Source of the DNA: Novosphingobium sp. PhB165
GTDB taxonomy: Bacteria > Pseudomonadota > Alphaproteobacteria > Sphingomonadales > Sphingomonadaceae
DNA: 64,000 nt
Assembly (NCBI RefSeq): GCF_004341845.1
Contig: NZ_SLVB01000002.1
Location: 62,001 to 126,000, forward strand
Direction: 5' to 3'
The notes below the pieces were generated by a model, which searched no databases, had not been told where the DNA came from, and saw nothing but the letters and a program-made list of their open reading frames with translations. Below, one piece after another: positions 44,001-53,019 of this stretch (its first letter is position 1; each line of letters starts with the position of its first letter). The position numbers and the translations under genes were made by a program.

Positions 44001-47000
44001 GGGGCTCAACTACGCGTCCAAGAACGTGGGCATCTGGGATATTGCCGTGGCGCTGAACCCGTCCGACTATGTCGCCGGGCCGAACACGCTGCTCTCGAAC
44101 TATATCCTGCCCACGACCGGCGCGATCCAGGGTGAGATCACGCCTGCTCCGCTGACCATCGTCATCGTCGGCAATCCGACCAAGACCTATGACGGTAATG
44201 CGAACGCCTCGCTTGGCCCCACCAACTTCTTCGTGGATGGCTTCGTCACCGGAGAGGGCGCCTCGATCAACCAGACGCAGGGCCAGTACGCCTCTGCCAA
44301 CGCCGGTATCTGGACCGTTTCCGCCAATCTCGATGCGAGCAATTTCGATCCCAACGCCAATACGCTCATGTCGAACTACATCATTCCCTCGCCGGTCACC
44401 GGCCTGGGCACGATCGTCCGGCGCAACCTTGGGCCGGGCGTCATCAACGCGGACATCACCGGCAATCCCACCAAGGTCTACGACGGCAATACCGTCGCCA
44501 CCCTGACTCCGGCGGACTATACGCTGAGCGGCTTCATCGCCGGCGAAGGCGCGACGATCACCCAGACGGTGGGCGAATACGGCAGCAAGGATGCCGGCCT
44601 GCGCACCGTGATCGCCCAGCTGGCGCCCACCGATTTCATCGCCGATTCCGGCACCAATCTCGACAATTACACGCTGCCGACCGAAGCGACCGGCATCGGC
44701 ACGATCCTGCGCGCGCCGCTTACCGCGACCATCATCGGCAATCCCACGCGCGTCTACAACGGCACCACGCGGATCGGCCTCAACCCGACCGACTATGAGA
44801 TATCGGGCCTCATCACCGGTGAATCGATGACGATCACCGGCGCCGCCACCGGGGAGTTCGACAGCCCGAACGCCGGCAGCCGCGTGATTACCGCAGCGCT
44901 GCCCTCCTCGGCCGCGTTCACGGCCGGCGCCAACACCTTGCTGACCAATTATGTCCTGCCAGTTGAAGCCGCCGGGCCCGGCACGATCACGCCTGCGCCG
45001 CTGGTCATCCTGGGCATGACGGCGCAGAACAAGGTCTACGATCAGACCACGCTGGCTCAGCTTGCCGGAACGCCTACGCTGTTCGGTCTGGTGAGCGGCG
45101 ACGACGTTACGCTCGATCCCAGCGCGTCCACCGGTAACTTCGCGACGCCGAACGTCGGCAACGGAATCGCGGTCACGGTTTCGGGCTATACCGTCACCGG
45201 CGCGTCCATCGGCAACTACCAGCTGTTCCAGCCGCAGGGCCTCACGGCCAACATCACGCCGCGCGGGCTGACGATTGCCAACCTGCTGGCGAACGACAAG
45301 TTCTACGACGGCACCACCGCCGCCACGCTTTCGGGCACAGCCACGCTTCAGGGCGTGCTTTCGGGCGACGATGTGGTCCTGAGCGGTTCGGGCTCTTCCG
45401 CCGCGTTCCGCCAGTCCAACGTCGGCACCAACTTGCGGGTGGATGTCGGCGGCTATGCCATTTCCGGCGGACAGGCGGGCAACTACACGCTGGCGCAGCC
45501 TTCGGGACTGACGGCGGACATCAATCCGCTGGCGCTGACTGGCAGCATCATCGGCAATCCGACCAAGACTTATGACGGTACTACGGAAGTTTCGCTCACC
45601 GCCGCGAACTATGCGCTGAGCGGCTTCATCGCGGGCGAGGGTGGATCCGTCGGACAGTCCGCCGGGGCGGCCTACGACAGCCCCGACGCCGGTGCGCGCA
45701 CGGTGACCGCCACTCTTGCGGTTTCGGACTTTACCGCCAATGCCGGGACGCTGCTGTCCAACTATGTCCTGCCGACCTCGATCTCCGGCCCCGGTACGAT
45801 CACGCAGGCGCAACTGGCCGCGATCATCGTCGGCAATCCGACCAAGATCTACAATGCCAACACCGTCGCCACGCTGACGAGCGCCAATTATTCGCTCAGC
45901 GGCTTCGTTGGGGGCGAGAGCGCCGACGTAACGCAGACCGTGGGCACTTACGACAGCAAGAACGTGGGTTCGCGCGTGGTCACCGCATCGCTCGGCGCGG
46001 GCGATTTCGCGGCGGGATCGGGCACCAACCTTGCGAACTACCTCCTGCCCACCAGTGCCAGCGGTGCGGGCACGATCACGCAGGCCACCCTGCAAGTGAT
46101 CGGCATTACCGCGCAGAACAAGGTCTATGACGGCACCACGCAGGCCACCCTCGACAGCTCGGGCGGATCGCTGTCCGGCGTCTTCGCGGGCGATACGGTC
46201 AATCTCGTGTCCGGCGGCGCCAGCGGCCAGTTCGCCACCAAGAACGTCGGCACCGCCATTCCGGTGACCGCGACGGGCTATACGACCTCGGGCGTGGATG
46301 CGCCCAACTACATCGTGCTGCAACCCGTGGGCCTTGCCGCTGACATTACCGAGGCGACGATCCGGCTCGCTTCCGTCACCAAAGTCTACGATGCCAACAC
46401 TCTGGTCCCTACGGTGGACAGCGCCTACGCGCTGTCCGGCGTGGTCGCCGGGGACAGCGTGGGCGTAACGGCGAGCGGAATTACCGGCAATTACGACACC
46501 AAGAACGTCGGCACCGGCAAGCTGGTAACTTTGAGCGGCGTGGTCCTGAACGGTGCGGACGCGGGCAACTATTCGATAGCAACGAGCGTGACCGATGCCG
46601 CGATCGGCACGATCACGCCTGCCACGCTCAATGTGACTGGCGTCCTTGCGCAGGACAAGATTTACAACCAGTCGTCCGTCGCCTCGCTCAACACTACCGG
46701 TGCGGGGCTTAGCGGGGTTCTCGGAACCGATGACGTCAGGCTGGACAACGTCAACAACACCGGCACTTTCATTGACGGCGCGGGCAATGCCACCGCCAAT
46801 GTCGGTTTGTGGAACGTGCTGACCAGCGGGTATACCGTTACCGGCGTGGACGCCGGCAATTACAACCTCGTGCAGCCGCAGGGCCTGAGCGCGCAGATCA
46901 CGCCGCTGGAGATCTTCCTGACTTCGGTCACCAAGGTCTACGATGGCACGGTGACGCTGCCGGGCGCCTCGACAGGCTATACGTTCAGCGGCGTGTTGGG

Positions 47001-50000
47001 CGGGGACACGGTGATTGCCGATACGTCCGGTGTAACGGGCCAGTACAACGACAGCGCCAATGTCGGCACCGGCAAGCCGGTAACGGTCAACAACCTCGGC
47101 CTGACCGGGGCGAGCGCGGGGAACTATTCCATCAGTTCCAGCGTGACGGGCAATATCGGCACGATCACGCAGGCCCAACTGTTCGCCGCGATCATCGGCA
47201 ATCCCACCAAGACCTATGACGGCAACAACAGTGCCCTGCTGGGCAGCACGAACTATTCGCTGACCGGCTTCGCGTCCGGCGAAGGCGCGACCATCACGCA
47301 GACGGCGGGAACTTACGATACGGTCAATCAGGGCAGCAGGATAGTTACCGCCTTGCTTGGAGCCGGCGATTTCACGCCGACCGGGGCGACGCTGCTTTCG
47401 AACTATGCCTTGCCGACCAGCGCCACCGGAGCGGGGACTATCGACCAGCGCGTGCTGACGATCTCGGGCGTGACGGCGCAGAACAAGGTCTATGACGGCA
47501 ACACCAATGCCACGCTGAACAGCGGTTCGGCGGTGCTGGTCAATGTCGTCAGCGGCGATACTGTCGCACTCGATTCTTCGGCCGCGAGCGGCACGTTCGC
47601 GACCAAGAACGTCGGTACCAACATTCCGGTCACGGCGGCGGGCTATGCGCTGCTGAACAATCCCTTCGACAACTATGTGGTGGCACAGCCGACCGGGCTC
47701 TCGGCCGATATCACGCAGGCACTGATCGAGCTGACCAAGGTGACCAAGGTCTACGATTCCACCACCGATCTGCCGATGGCGTCCACCGCCTATACGCTGA
47801 ACGGCGTGGTCTCGGGGGATGACGTCAGCGTCAATACTGCCGGGATTACGGGGTCTTACGCGGACAAGAACGTGGCGCCCGCGATCAATGTGACGCTGAC
47901 CGGACTGACGCTCGCCGGGATCGATGCGAGCAATTACAGCATTTCCGGTGCGGTGACCGCCCAGCCCATCGGCGAGATCACGCCCGCCACGCTGAACGTC
48001 GCGATCATCGGCAATCCGACCAAGGTCTACAACGGCAACACCGCGGCCACGCTGGCGAGCGGCAATTTCCTGATCACCGGCTTCGCGGGCACCGAAGGGG
48101 CGACCATCAATCAAACGGTGGGCACCTACGACAGCGCCAACGTGGGGGCCCGCACGATCACCGCCGCGCTGACGCAGGCCAACTATGACCCGAATTCGGG
48201 AACGCTGCTGTCCAACTACGTGCTGGCGACCAGCGCCACCGGGGCCGGCACGATCACTCCGGCGCAACTGAGCGCCGCGATCATCAACAATCCCACCAAG
48301 ACTTATGACGGCAACATCAATGCCACGCTGAACGCGGGAAATTACCAGCTCACCGGCTTCGTCGCCGGGCAGAGCGCGACCGTCACCCAGACCTTTGGTA
48401 CTTACGCGTCCGCCAATGCCGGGAACTGGCTGGTCACGGCCGCGCTGGGCTCGGGGGATTTCACCGCCGGATCGGGCACGCTGCTGTCAAACTATATCCT
48501 GCCGACCAGCGCACAGGGCCTCGGCACCATCGATCAGGCGGTGCTGACGGCGGCGATCATCGGCAATCCCACCAAGACCTACGACGGCAACACCGTGGCC
48601 ACGCTGACCGGCGGCAACTACCAGCTCACCGGCTTCGTCACCGGCGAAGGCGCCAGCGTGACGCAGACGGTGGGCGCCTACGACAGCGCCAACGCGGGCC
48701 CGCGCACCGTCACCGCCAGCCTTGCGGGCGGGGACTTCACGGCCAATTCCGGGACCTTGCTGACGAACTACGTTCTGCCGACCACGGCCTCCGGCGCGGG
48801 CACCATCGGGCAGGCGACGCTCAGCGCCGTCATCATCAACAACCCGACCAAGGTCTACGACGGCAATACGGCCGCGACGCTCACTTCGGGCAATTATCAG
48901 CTCACCGGCTTCATCGGCAGCGAAAGCGCCAGTGTGACGCAGACGGCGGGGCTCTATGACAGTGCCAATGCCGGACCGCGCACGGTGACGGCCAGCCTCG
49001 GCGGCGGAGACTTCACGGCCGGATCCGGCACGCTGCTGAGCAACTACGTGCTGCCCACCAGCGCGAGCGGCGCGGGCACGATCACGCAGGCGCTTCTCAC
49101 CGCCGCCATCGTCGGCACGCCGACCAAGAGCTATGACGGCACCACCGCCGCGCTGCTGAACAGCACGAACTTCGCGCTGTCCGGCTTCGTCGCCGGTGAG
49201 GGCGCAAGCGTGACGCAGACCGTGGGCACTTACGACAGCCCCAATGCGGGCGCGCGGACCGTCACCGCCAGCCTTGCCGCCACCGACTTCACCGCGACCG
49301 GCAGCACGCTGCTGTCCAACTATATCCTGCCCACCACGGCCAGCGGCGCCGGCGTGATAAACCGGGCGGTACTGGTCGCCTCGATCGTCGGCGTGCCTAC
49401 CAAGACCTACGATGCGACCACGGCGATCACGCTCACCCCCGCCAACTATTCGTTGACCGGTTTCGCTGCCGGTGAGGGCGCGACGATCACGCGGACGGAC
49501 GGGTTCTTCGCCTCTCCCGACGCCGGTTTCCGCCAGATCACGGCAACGCTGGGGGCAAGCGACTTCGCGCCCGATAGCGGCACGCTGCTGTCGAACTATC
49601 TCCTGCCCTCTACGGCAACCGGCTTCGGCCTGATCGAGCGCGCAGTGCTGACGGCCAGCATCATCGGTAATCCGACCAAGGTCTACGACGGCACCACCGC
49701 CGCCACGCTGACTAGCGCGAACTACAGCCTCACCGGCTTCGTGGCCGGGCAGGGCGCGACGATCACCGAAACCGCGGGTACTTACGACAGCGCCAATGCC
49801 GGGCCCCGCACCGTGAGCGTCACGTTCGGCAGTCCGGATTTCGTGGCCGACAGCGGCACGCTGCTCACCAACTACGTACTGCCGCTCGATGCCACCGGCG
49901 CGGGCACGATCACCCAGGCCACGCTGCTGGCCGCGATCGTCGGCAATCCCACGAAGACTTACGACGGCAACGCCAACGCCATACTGACCAGCGCCAACTA

Positions 50001-53000
50001 CACGCTCACCGGCTTCATCGCGGGTGAGGGGGCGACCGTCACCCAGACCGCCGGCCTCTACGATGGACCCAATGCCGGAGCGCACAGCGTGACAGCCAGC
50101 CTTGCAGGCGGCGATTTTGCGGCGAACGGCGGCACATTGCTCAGCAACTATATCCTGCCCACCAGCGCGACCGGCGCGGGGACGATCACGCAGGCGATCC
50201 TGACCGCTGCGATCATCGGCAATCCGACCAAGACGTACGACGGCACTACCGATGCCACGCTCTCCAGTGCCAACTACATGTTGACTGGATTCGTCGCCGG
50301 TGAGGGCGCGAGCGTGACGCAGACCTTCGGAACTTATGATAGCCCCAACGCCGGGCCCCGGATCGTCACTGCCGCACTGGGAAGCATCGACTTCGCGGCC
50401 GACAGCGGCACGCTGCTGTCGAATTACATCCTGCCGACCAGTGCGTCCGGTGCAGGAACGATCAACCCGCGCCCCATCAACGGGCGCGCGATCGACGGCG
50501 CGATCATCGGCAATCCTACGAAGGTCTATGACGGCAATACGATCGCGACGCTCACCCCGGCCAATTACGACCTGACCGGTTTCGTGGGTAGCGACGGCGC
50601 GATCGTCACGCAGACGGTGGGCAGGTATGCGTCGAAGGATGCCGGTATCCACCTGATCACGGCGGACCTCGATCCTTCCGATTTCACGCCAACCGGCACA
50701 ACCCTGCTGTCCAACTATCTGCTGCCCACAACCGTCTTCGGTCCGGGCACGATCACGCAGGCGACCCTGCTGGCAGTGATCATCGGCAACCCGACCAAGA
50801 CGTACGACGGCACCACCGCCGCCATGCTGACCAGTGCGAACTACAGCCTCACCGGCTTCGTTTCGGGAGAGGGGGCGAGCGTCACCCAGACCTCCGGCAC
50901 CTATCAAAGCCGTGACGCGGGCCTGCGCCTTGTTACCGCCAGCCTGGGCAGTGCCGATTTCGCCGCCAATTCCGGGACGCTGCTGTCGAACTACGTGCTG
51001 CCGACCAGCGCGGCAGGGCTGGGCACGATCACGCAGGCGATCCTCACGGCTTCGATCATCGGCAATCCGACCAAGACCTACGACGGCAACGCCAATGCCA
51101 CGCTGACGAGCGCGAATTACAGCCTCACCGGCTTCGCTGTGGGCGAGGGCGCAAGCGTGACGCAGGCGGCGGGGCTCTATGACAGCGCCAATGCCGGATC
51201 GCGCACGGTCACCGCCAGCCTTGGCGGCGCAGATTTCAGCGCGAACAGCGGCACCTTGCTGACCAACTATATCCTGCCCACCAGCGCCACCGGAGCAGGC
51301 ACGATCACGCAGGCCGCGCTGCTGGCGGCGATCATCGGCAACCCCACCAAGACCTACAACGGCAATGCGAACGCCCTGCTGACGAGCGCGAATTACAGCC
51401 TCACCGGTTTCATCGCCGGAGAGGGCGCCACCATCACGCAGACGGCGGGGCTCTATGACAGCGCCAACGCCGGATCGCGCACCGTCACCGCCAGCCTTGG
51501 CGCGGGCGACTTCAACGCCAACAGCGGCACGCTCCTGTCCAATTACGCACTGCCCACCAGCGCCTCGGGTGCGGGCACTATCGACCAGGCGGTACTGTCG
51601 ATCACGGTCGTGGGCGATCCCACCAAGGCCTATGACGGTACCACCTCGGCCACGCTGACCGACGCGAATTACAGCCTGACCGGCTTCGCGCCCGGCGAAG
51701 GCGCGACGGTCAACCAGACGGCGGGCCTCTACGACGGCGCCAACGCCGGTCCGCACACTGTTTCGACCAGCCTCGACGCGGGGGACTTCACGGCGGACAG
51801 CGGCACGCTGCTCAGCAACTACGTGCTGCCGACCAGCGCTTCGGGTGCCGGTACGATCAGCCGCGCGGTCCTTATGGCGGCGATCATCGGCAATCCGACC
51901 AAGACCTACGACGGCAACAAGACGATCGCGCTCACCAGCGCCAACTACAGCCTGACCGGTTTCGCCACCGGGGAGGGCGCCATCATCACCCAACCCGTCG
52001 GCACCTACGACAGCGCCAATGCCGGCGCCCGCATTGTCACGGCTGGCCTTGCCACGGGCGATTTCACCGCGAACGGCGGAACGCTGCTGAGCAACTACGT
52101 CCTGCCCACCAGCGCTTCGGGTGCGGGCACGATCGACCGCGCGATCCTGATGGCGGCGATCATCGGCGATCCCACCAAGACCTATGACGGCAACAGCAAC
52201 GTCACGCTGACCAGCGCGAATTACAGCCTGACCGGCTTCGTGGCCGGAGAGGGCGCGCGGATTACGGAGACCTCGGGCCTCTACGATGGCCCCAATGCCG
52301 GTGCCCATACCGAGACCGCGGCGCTCGACAGTTCGGACTACACCGCCAATAGCGGCACGCTGCTCAGCAACTATGTCTTGCCCACCAGCGCCTCGGGCGA
52401 CGGCACGATCAACCGCGCGGACCTGACGGTGGCGATCACCGGCAATCCCACCAAGCAGCGCGACGGTAATACCAATGCCACCCTCAAGCCCGGCGACTAC
52501 ACGATCACCGGTTTCGTGGCGGGTGACGGCGCCAGCATCACGCAGACGCAGGGCACTTATGCCTCGCCCGAACCGGGCCAGCATCTGGTGACCGCCGCAC
52601 TTTCGCCTTCCGATTATCTGGCCAACCAGGGCACGCTGCTCGCCAACTACAACCTGCCGGACGTTGCGACCGGGCCGGGCACGATCCTCTATGCCTATCC
52701 GTGCGCTTCGGTGGTGCTCTGCCTGCCTGATCTGCCGGACTTGCAAGCCAAGTTCTGGGGCGGCCTCTTCGGGCGGTTCTATATCGTCTACCCCAGCATC
52801 TTCCCGCGTTATCAGGGACTCACGCAGGGCATGGCGGCGATGCCGAGCATCCTCCAGCCTGGCGGGATCGACCAGACCGCGACTGACTGGACGATCCGCA
52901 AGCGCACCGCCGTCGTCAATTCCAGTGACCAGATCCTGAACCGGGGCGGCGGCAGCGTGCAGATCCAGATCCACTACGACACGCCTTCACCGGCAATCGG

Positions 53001-53019
53001 TCTTGGCGGGGGGCAATGA
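41050..53019 (+). CDS. giant two-partner-secretion adhesin with about 36 YDG-type repeats (TpsA)
   Basis: 3989 residues. A long signal peptide ends at PCLAQ (about residue 49). The TPS secretion domain follows (about 50-300, filamentous haemagglutinin type), with QINNAAGATLNRVMGG and YLMNPAGMIVGPGGKV, a variant of the NPNG motif. A bridging region leads to about 36 tandem repeats (about 590-3880), each about 91 residues, built around TYDGN/VYDGT, a GFVAGEGA turn and LLSNYVLPTSA. The C-terminal about 110 residues are unique, with two cysteines (YPCASVVLCLP). It is secreted by the partner encoded immediately downstream (ATGA overlap) and probably acts in surface attachment or biofilm. GAGG precedes the ATG; the ATG at 41080 is an alternative. 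Confidence 0.93.
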   Translation: MHGSAHVRSAMLSTTILKRLLRSGARGVLPAGGMAVPLLLSLATPCLAQTAPLPTGGVFAGGSGTIATSGSTMTITQGSARAVIDWKDFSIGADRTVQINNAAGATLNRVMGGQLSQIDGTLSATGSVYLMNPAGMIVGPGGKVLTGGSFVGTTRQIDPGQFMAGGAVRAAGNSPGGIDNQGTISAENGSVVLIARSVTNSGLISAAQGRVTLAAADDVLLATTDGKADGIYVSYGAGGGDVTQTGRIEAAAVALKAANGNIFALAGNRDGLVKATGTATIDGQLWLTAPSGTVDVGGTLSATRADGSGGTVGVNGAQVQLAGSADIRATGTGGGEVLVGTSGYASGANIAQSTTIADGARITAGGPQGGGLIETSGHSFSVGAATVSAGTGGNWLIDPDDLVIDATAASTIVGTLNTGTNVTQQTSASGTGGLGDITVAAPIVWTGTGTLTLDAYRDVVVGQMISGVGELEIDAGRNVTVNAPISVGQTLFSLPGTLTLAAGSSITTNGYIGLETGTFVNNAGAGALTSRTADWFVASNDPANDTDGGLIPDYYSYAYDGLTAFPAPGNGRFYRVTPSVSFTLGPVVKDYDGTTLATLNDSNTTVTGIINNDVWTLDGAYADKNAGTGIAVTASNFQATHNGIPVYNYAVTTPSVTDTVGTINRVALTAAIVGTPTKTYNATTAVSLTAANFALTGVVTGETINVSNAATAAYDSPNAGARTVNATFTTPNFSAGSGTSLSNYILPTIATGAGLINPASLLVSGIVAQDKVYDSTTNAVLNTTGASVFGVVGSDDVTLDFAGATGVFATKNVGTAIPVTATGITLSGSSAGNYVVSQPSGLSADITRASLVVTGITANDKIYDGTFFADVNTSGLQISGLYSRDVVVPISTPGAQITFAQKDVGQGIPVTISGIVLSGADAGNYNLSFSSSLTAAITPRPLTLTGNGMPTKIYDGTTNAVVDSSQVALGNVVAGESISLSQASGLNYASKNVGIWDIAVALNPSDYVAGPNTLLSNYILPTTGAIQGEITPAPLTIVIVGNPTKTYDGNANASLGPTNFFVDGFVTGEGASINQTQGQYASANAGIWTVSANLDASNFDPNANTLMSNYIIPSPVTGLGTIVRRNLGPGVINADITGNPTKVYDGNTVATLTPADYTLSGFIAGEGATITQTVGEYGSKDAGLRTVIAQLAPTDFIADSGTNLDNYTLPTEATGIGTILRAPLTATIIGNPTRVYNGTTRIGLNPTDYEISGLITGESMTITGAATGEFDSPNAGSRVITAALPSSAAFTAGANTLLTNYVLPVEAAGPGTITPAPLVILGMTAQNKVYDQTTLAQLAGTPTLFGLVSGDDVTLDPSASTGNFATPNVGNGIAVTVSGYTVTGASIGNYQLFQPQGLTANITPRGLTIANLLANDKFYDGTTAATLSGTATLQGVLSGDDVVLSGSGSSAAFRQSNVGTNLRVDVGGYAISGGQAGNYTLAQPSGLTADINPLALTGSIIGNPTKTYDGTTEVSLTAANYALSGFIAGEGGSVGQSAGAAYDSPDAGARTVTATLAVSDFTANAGTLLSNYVLPTSISGPGTITQAQLAAIIVGNPTKIYNANTVATLTSANYSLSGFVGGESADVTQTVGTYDSKNVGSRVVTASLGAGDFAAGSGTNLANYLLPTSASGAGTITQATLQVIGITAQNKVYDGTTQATLDSSGGSLSGVFAGDTVNLVSGGASGQFATKNVGTAIPVTATGYTTSGVDAPNYIVLQPVGLAADITEATIRLASVTKVYDANTLVPTVDSAYALSGVVAGDSVGVTASGITGNYDTKNVGTGKLVTLSGVVLNGADAGNYSIATSVTDAAIGTITPATLNVTGVLAQDKIYNQSSVASLNTTGAGLSGVLGTDDVRLDNVNNTGTFIDGAGNATANVGLWNVLTSGYTVTGVDAGNYNLVQPQGLSAQITPLEIFLTSVTKVYDGTVTLPGASTGYTFSGVLGGDTVIADTSGVTGQYNDSANVGTGKPVTVNNLGLTGASAGNYSISSSVTGNIGTITQAQLFAAIIGNPTKTYDGNNSALLGSTNYSLTGFASGEGATITQTAGTYDTVNQGSRIVTALLGAGDFTPTGATLLSNYALPTSATGAGTIDQRVLTISGVTAQNKVYDGNTNATLNSGSAVLVNVVSGDTVALDSSAASGTFATKNVGTNIPVTAAGYALLNNPFDNYVVAQPTGLSADITQALIELTKVTKVYDSTTDLPMASTAYTLNGVVSGDDVSVNTAGITGSYADKNVAPAINVTLTGLTLAGIDASNYSISGAVTAQPIGEITPATLNVAIIGNPTKVYNGNTAATLASGNFLITGFAGTEGATINQTVGTYDSANVGARTITAALTQANYDPNSGTLLSNYVLATSATGAGTITPAQLSAAIINNPTKTYDGNINATLNAGNYQLTGFVAGQSATVTQTFGTYASANAGNWLVTAALGSGDFTAGSGTLLSNYILPTSAQGLGTIDQAVLTAAIIGNPTKTYDGNTVATLTGGNYQLTGFVTGEGASVTQTVGAYDSANAGPRTVTASLAGGDFTANSGTLLTNYVLPTTASGAGTIGQATLSAVIINNPTKVYDGNTAATLTSGNYQLTGFIGSESASVTQTAGLYDSANAGPRTVTASLGGGDFTAGSGTLLSNYVLPTSASGAGTITQALLTAAIVGTPTKSYDGTTAALLNSTNFALSGFVAGEGASVTQTVGTYDSPNAGARTVTASLAATDFTATGSTLLSNYILPTTASGAGVINRAVLVASIVGVPTKTYDATTAITLTPANYSLTGFAAGEGATITRTDGFFASPDAGFRQITATLGASDFAPDSGTLLSNYLLPSTATGFGLIERAVLTASIIGNPTKVYDGTTAATLTSANYSLTGFVAGQGATITETAGTYDSANAGPRTVSVTFGSPDFVADSGTLLTNYVLPLDATGAGTITQATLLAAIVGNPTKTYDGNANAILTSANYTLTGFIAGEGATVTQTAGLYDGPNAGAHSVTASLAGGDFAANGGTLLSNYILPTSATGAGTITQAILTAAIIGNPTKTYDGTTDATLSSANYMLTGFVAGEGASVTQTFGTYDSPNAGPRIVTAALGSIDFAADSGTLLSNYILPTSASGAGTINPRPINGRAIDGAIIGNPTKVYDGNTIATLTPANYDLTGFVGSDGAIVTQTVGRYASKDAGIHLITADLDPSDFTPTGTTLLSNYLLPTTVFGPGTITQATLLAVIIGNPTKTYDGTTAAMLTSANYSLTGFVSGEGASVTQTSGTYQSRDAGLRLVTASLGSADFAANSGTLLSNYVLPTSAAGLGTITQAILTASIIGNPTKTYDGNANATLTSANYSLTGFAVGEGASVTQAAGLYDSANAGSRTVTASLGGADFSANSGTLLTNYILPTSATGAGTITQAALLAAIIGNPTKTYNGNANALLTSANYSLTGFIAGEGATITQTAGLYDSANAGSRTVTASLGAGDFNANSGTLLSNYALPTSASGAGTIDQAVLSITVVGDPTKAYDGTTSATLTDANYSLTGFAPGEGATVNQTAGLYDGANAGPHTVSTSLDAGDFTADSGTLLSNYVLPTSASGAGTISRAVLMAAIIGNPTKTYDGNKTIALTSANYSLTGFATGEGAIITQPVGTYDSANAGARIVTAGLATGDFTANGGTLLSNYVLPTSASGAGTIDRAILMAAIIGDPTKTYDGNSNVTLTSANYSLTGFVAGEGARITETSGLYDGPNAGAHTETAALDSSDYTANSGTLLSNYVLPTSASGDGTINRADLTVAITGNPTKQRDGNTNATLKPGDYTITGFVAGDGASITQTQGTYASPEPGQHLVTAALSPSDYLANQGTLLANYNLPDVATGPGTILYAYPCASVVLCLPDLPDLQAKFWGGLFGRFYIVYPSIFPRYQGLTQGMAAMPSILQPGGIDQTATDWTIRKRTAVVNSSDQILNRGGGSVQIQIHYDTPSPAIGLGGGQ
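42817..52685 (+). repeat. about 36 tandem coding repeats of about 273 bases
   Basis: Counted by eye from the recurring KTYDG/KVYDG start. Two sub-types alternate in the first half. Type A ends LLSNYVLPTSASGAGTI. Type B contains FATKNVGTAIPVTATGY and QPxGLSADIT. From about 48000 onward all copies are type A and much more alike in DNA, pointing to recent tandem expansion. Confidence 0.9.

Noticed and set aside
42211..48267. 2018-codon open frame antisense to the adhesin gene
   Set aside because: The translation is Arg/Gly/Asp-rich, repeats in step with the adhesin repeats and has no domain. It is the stop-free shadow expected from GC-rich repeated codons.
42817..52685. Regular repeats considered as a CRISPR array or satellite DNA
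   Set aside because: The unit is about 273 bases, in frame, and conserved at protein level; there are no short identical repeats with unique spacers.
48487..52974. 1495-codon open frame antisense to the adhesin gene
   Set aside because: Same shadow effect as above; no start context and no protein character.
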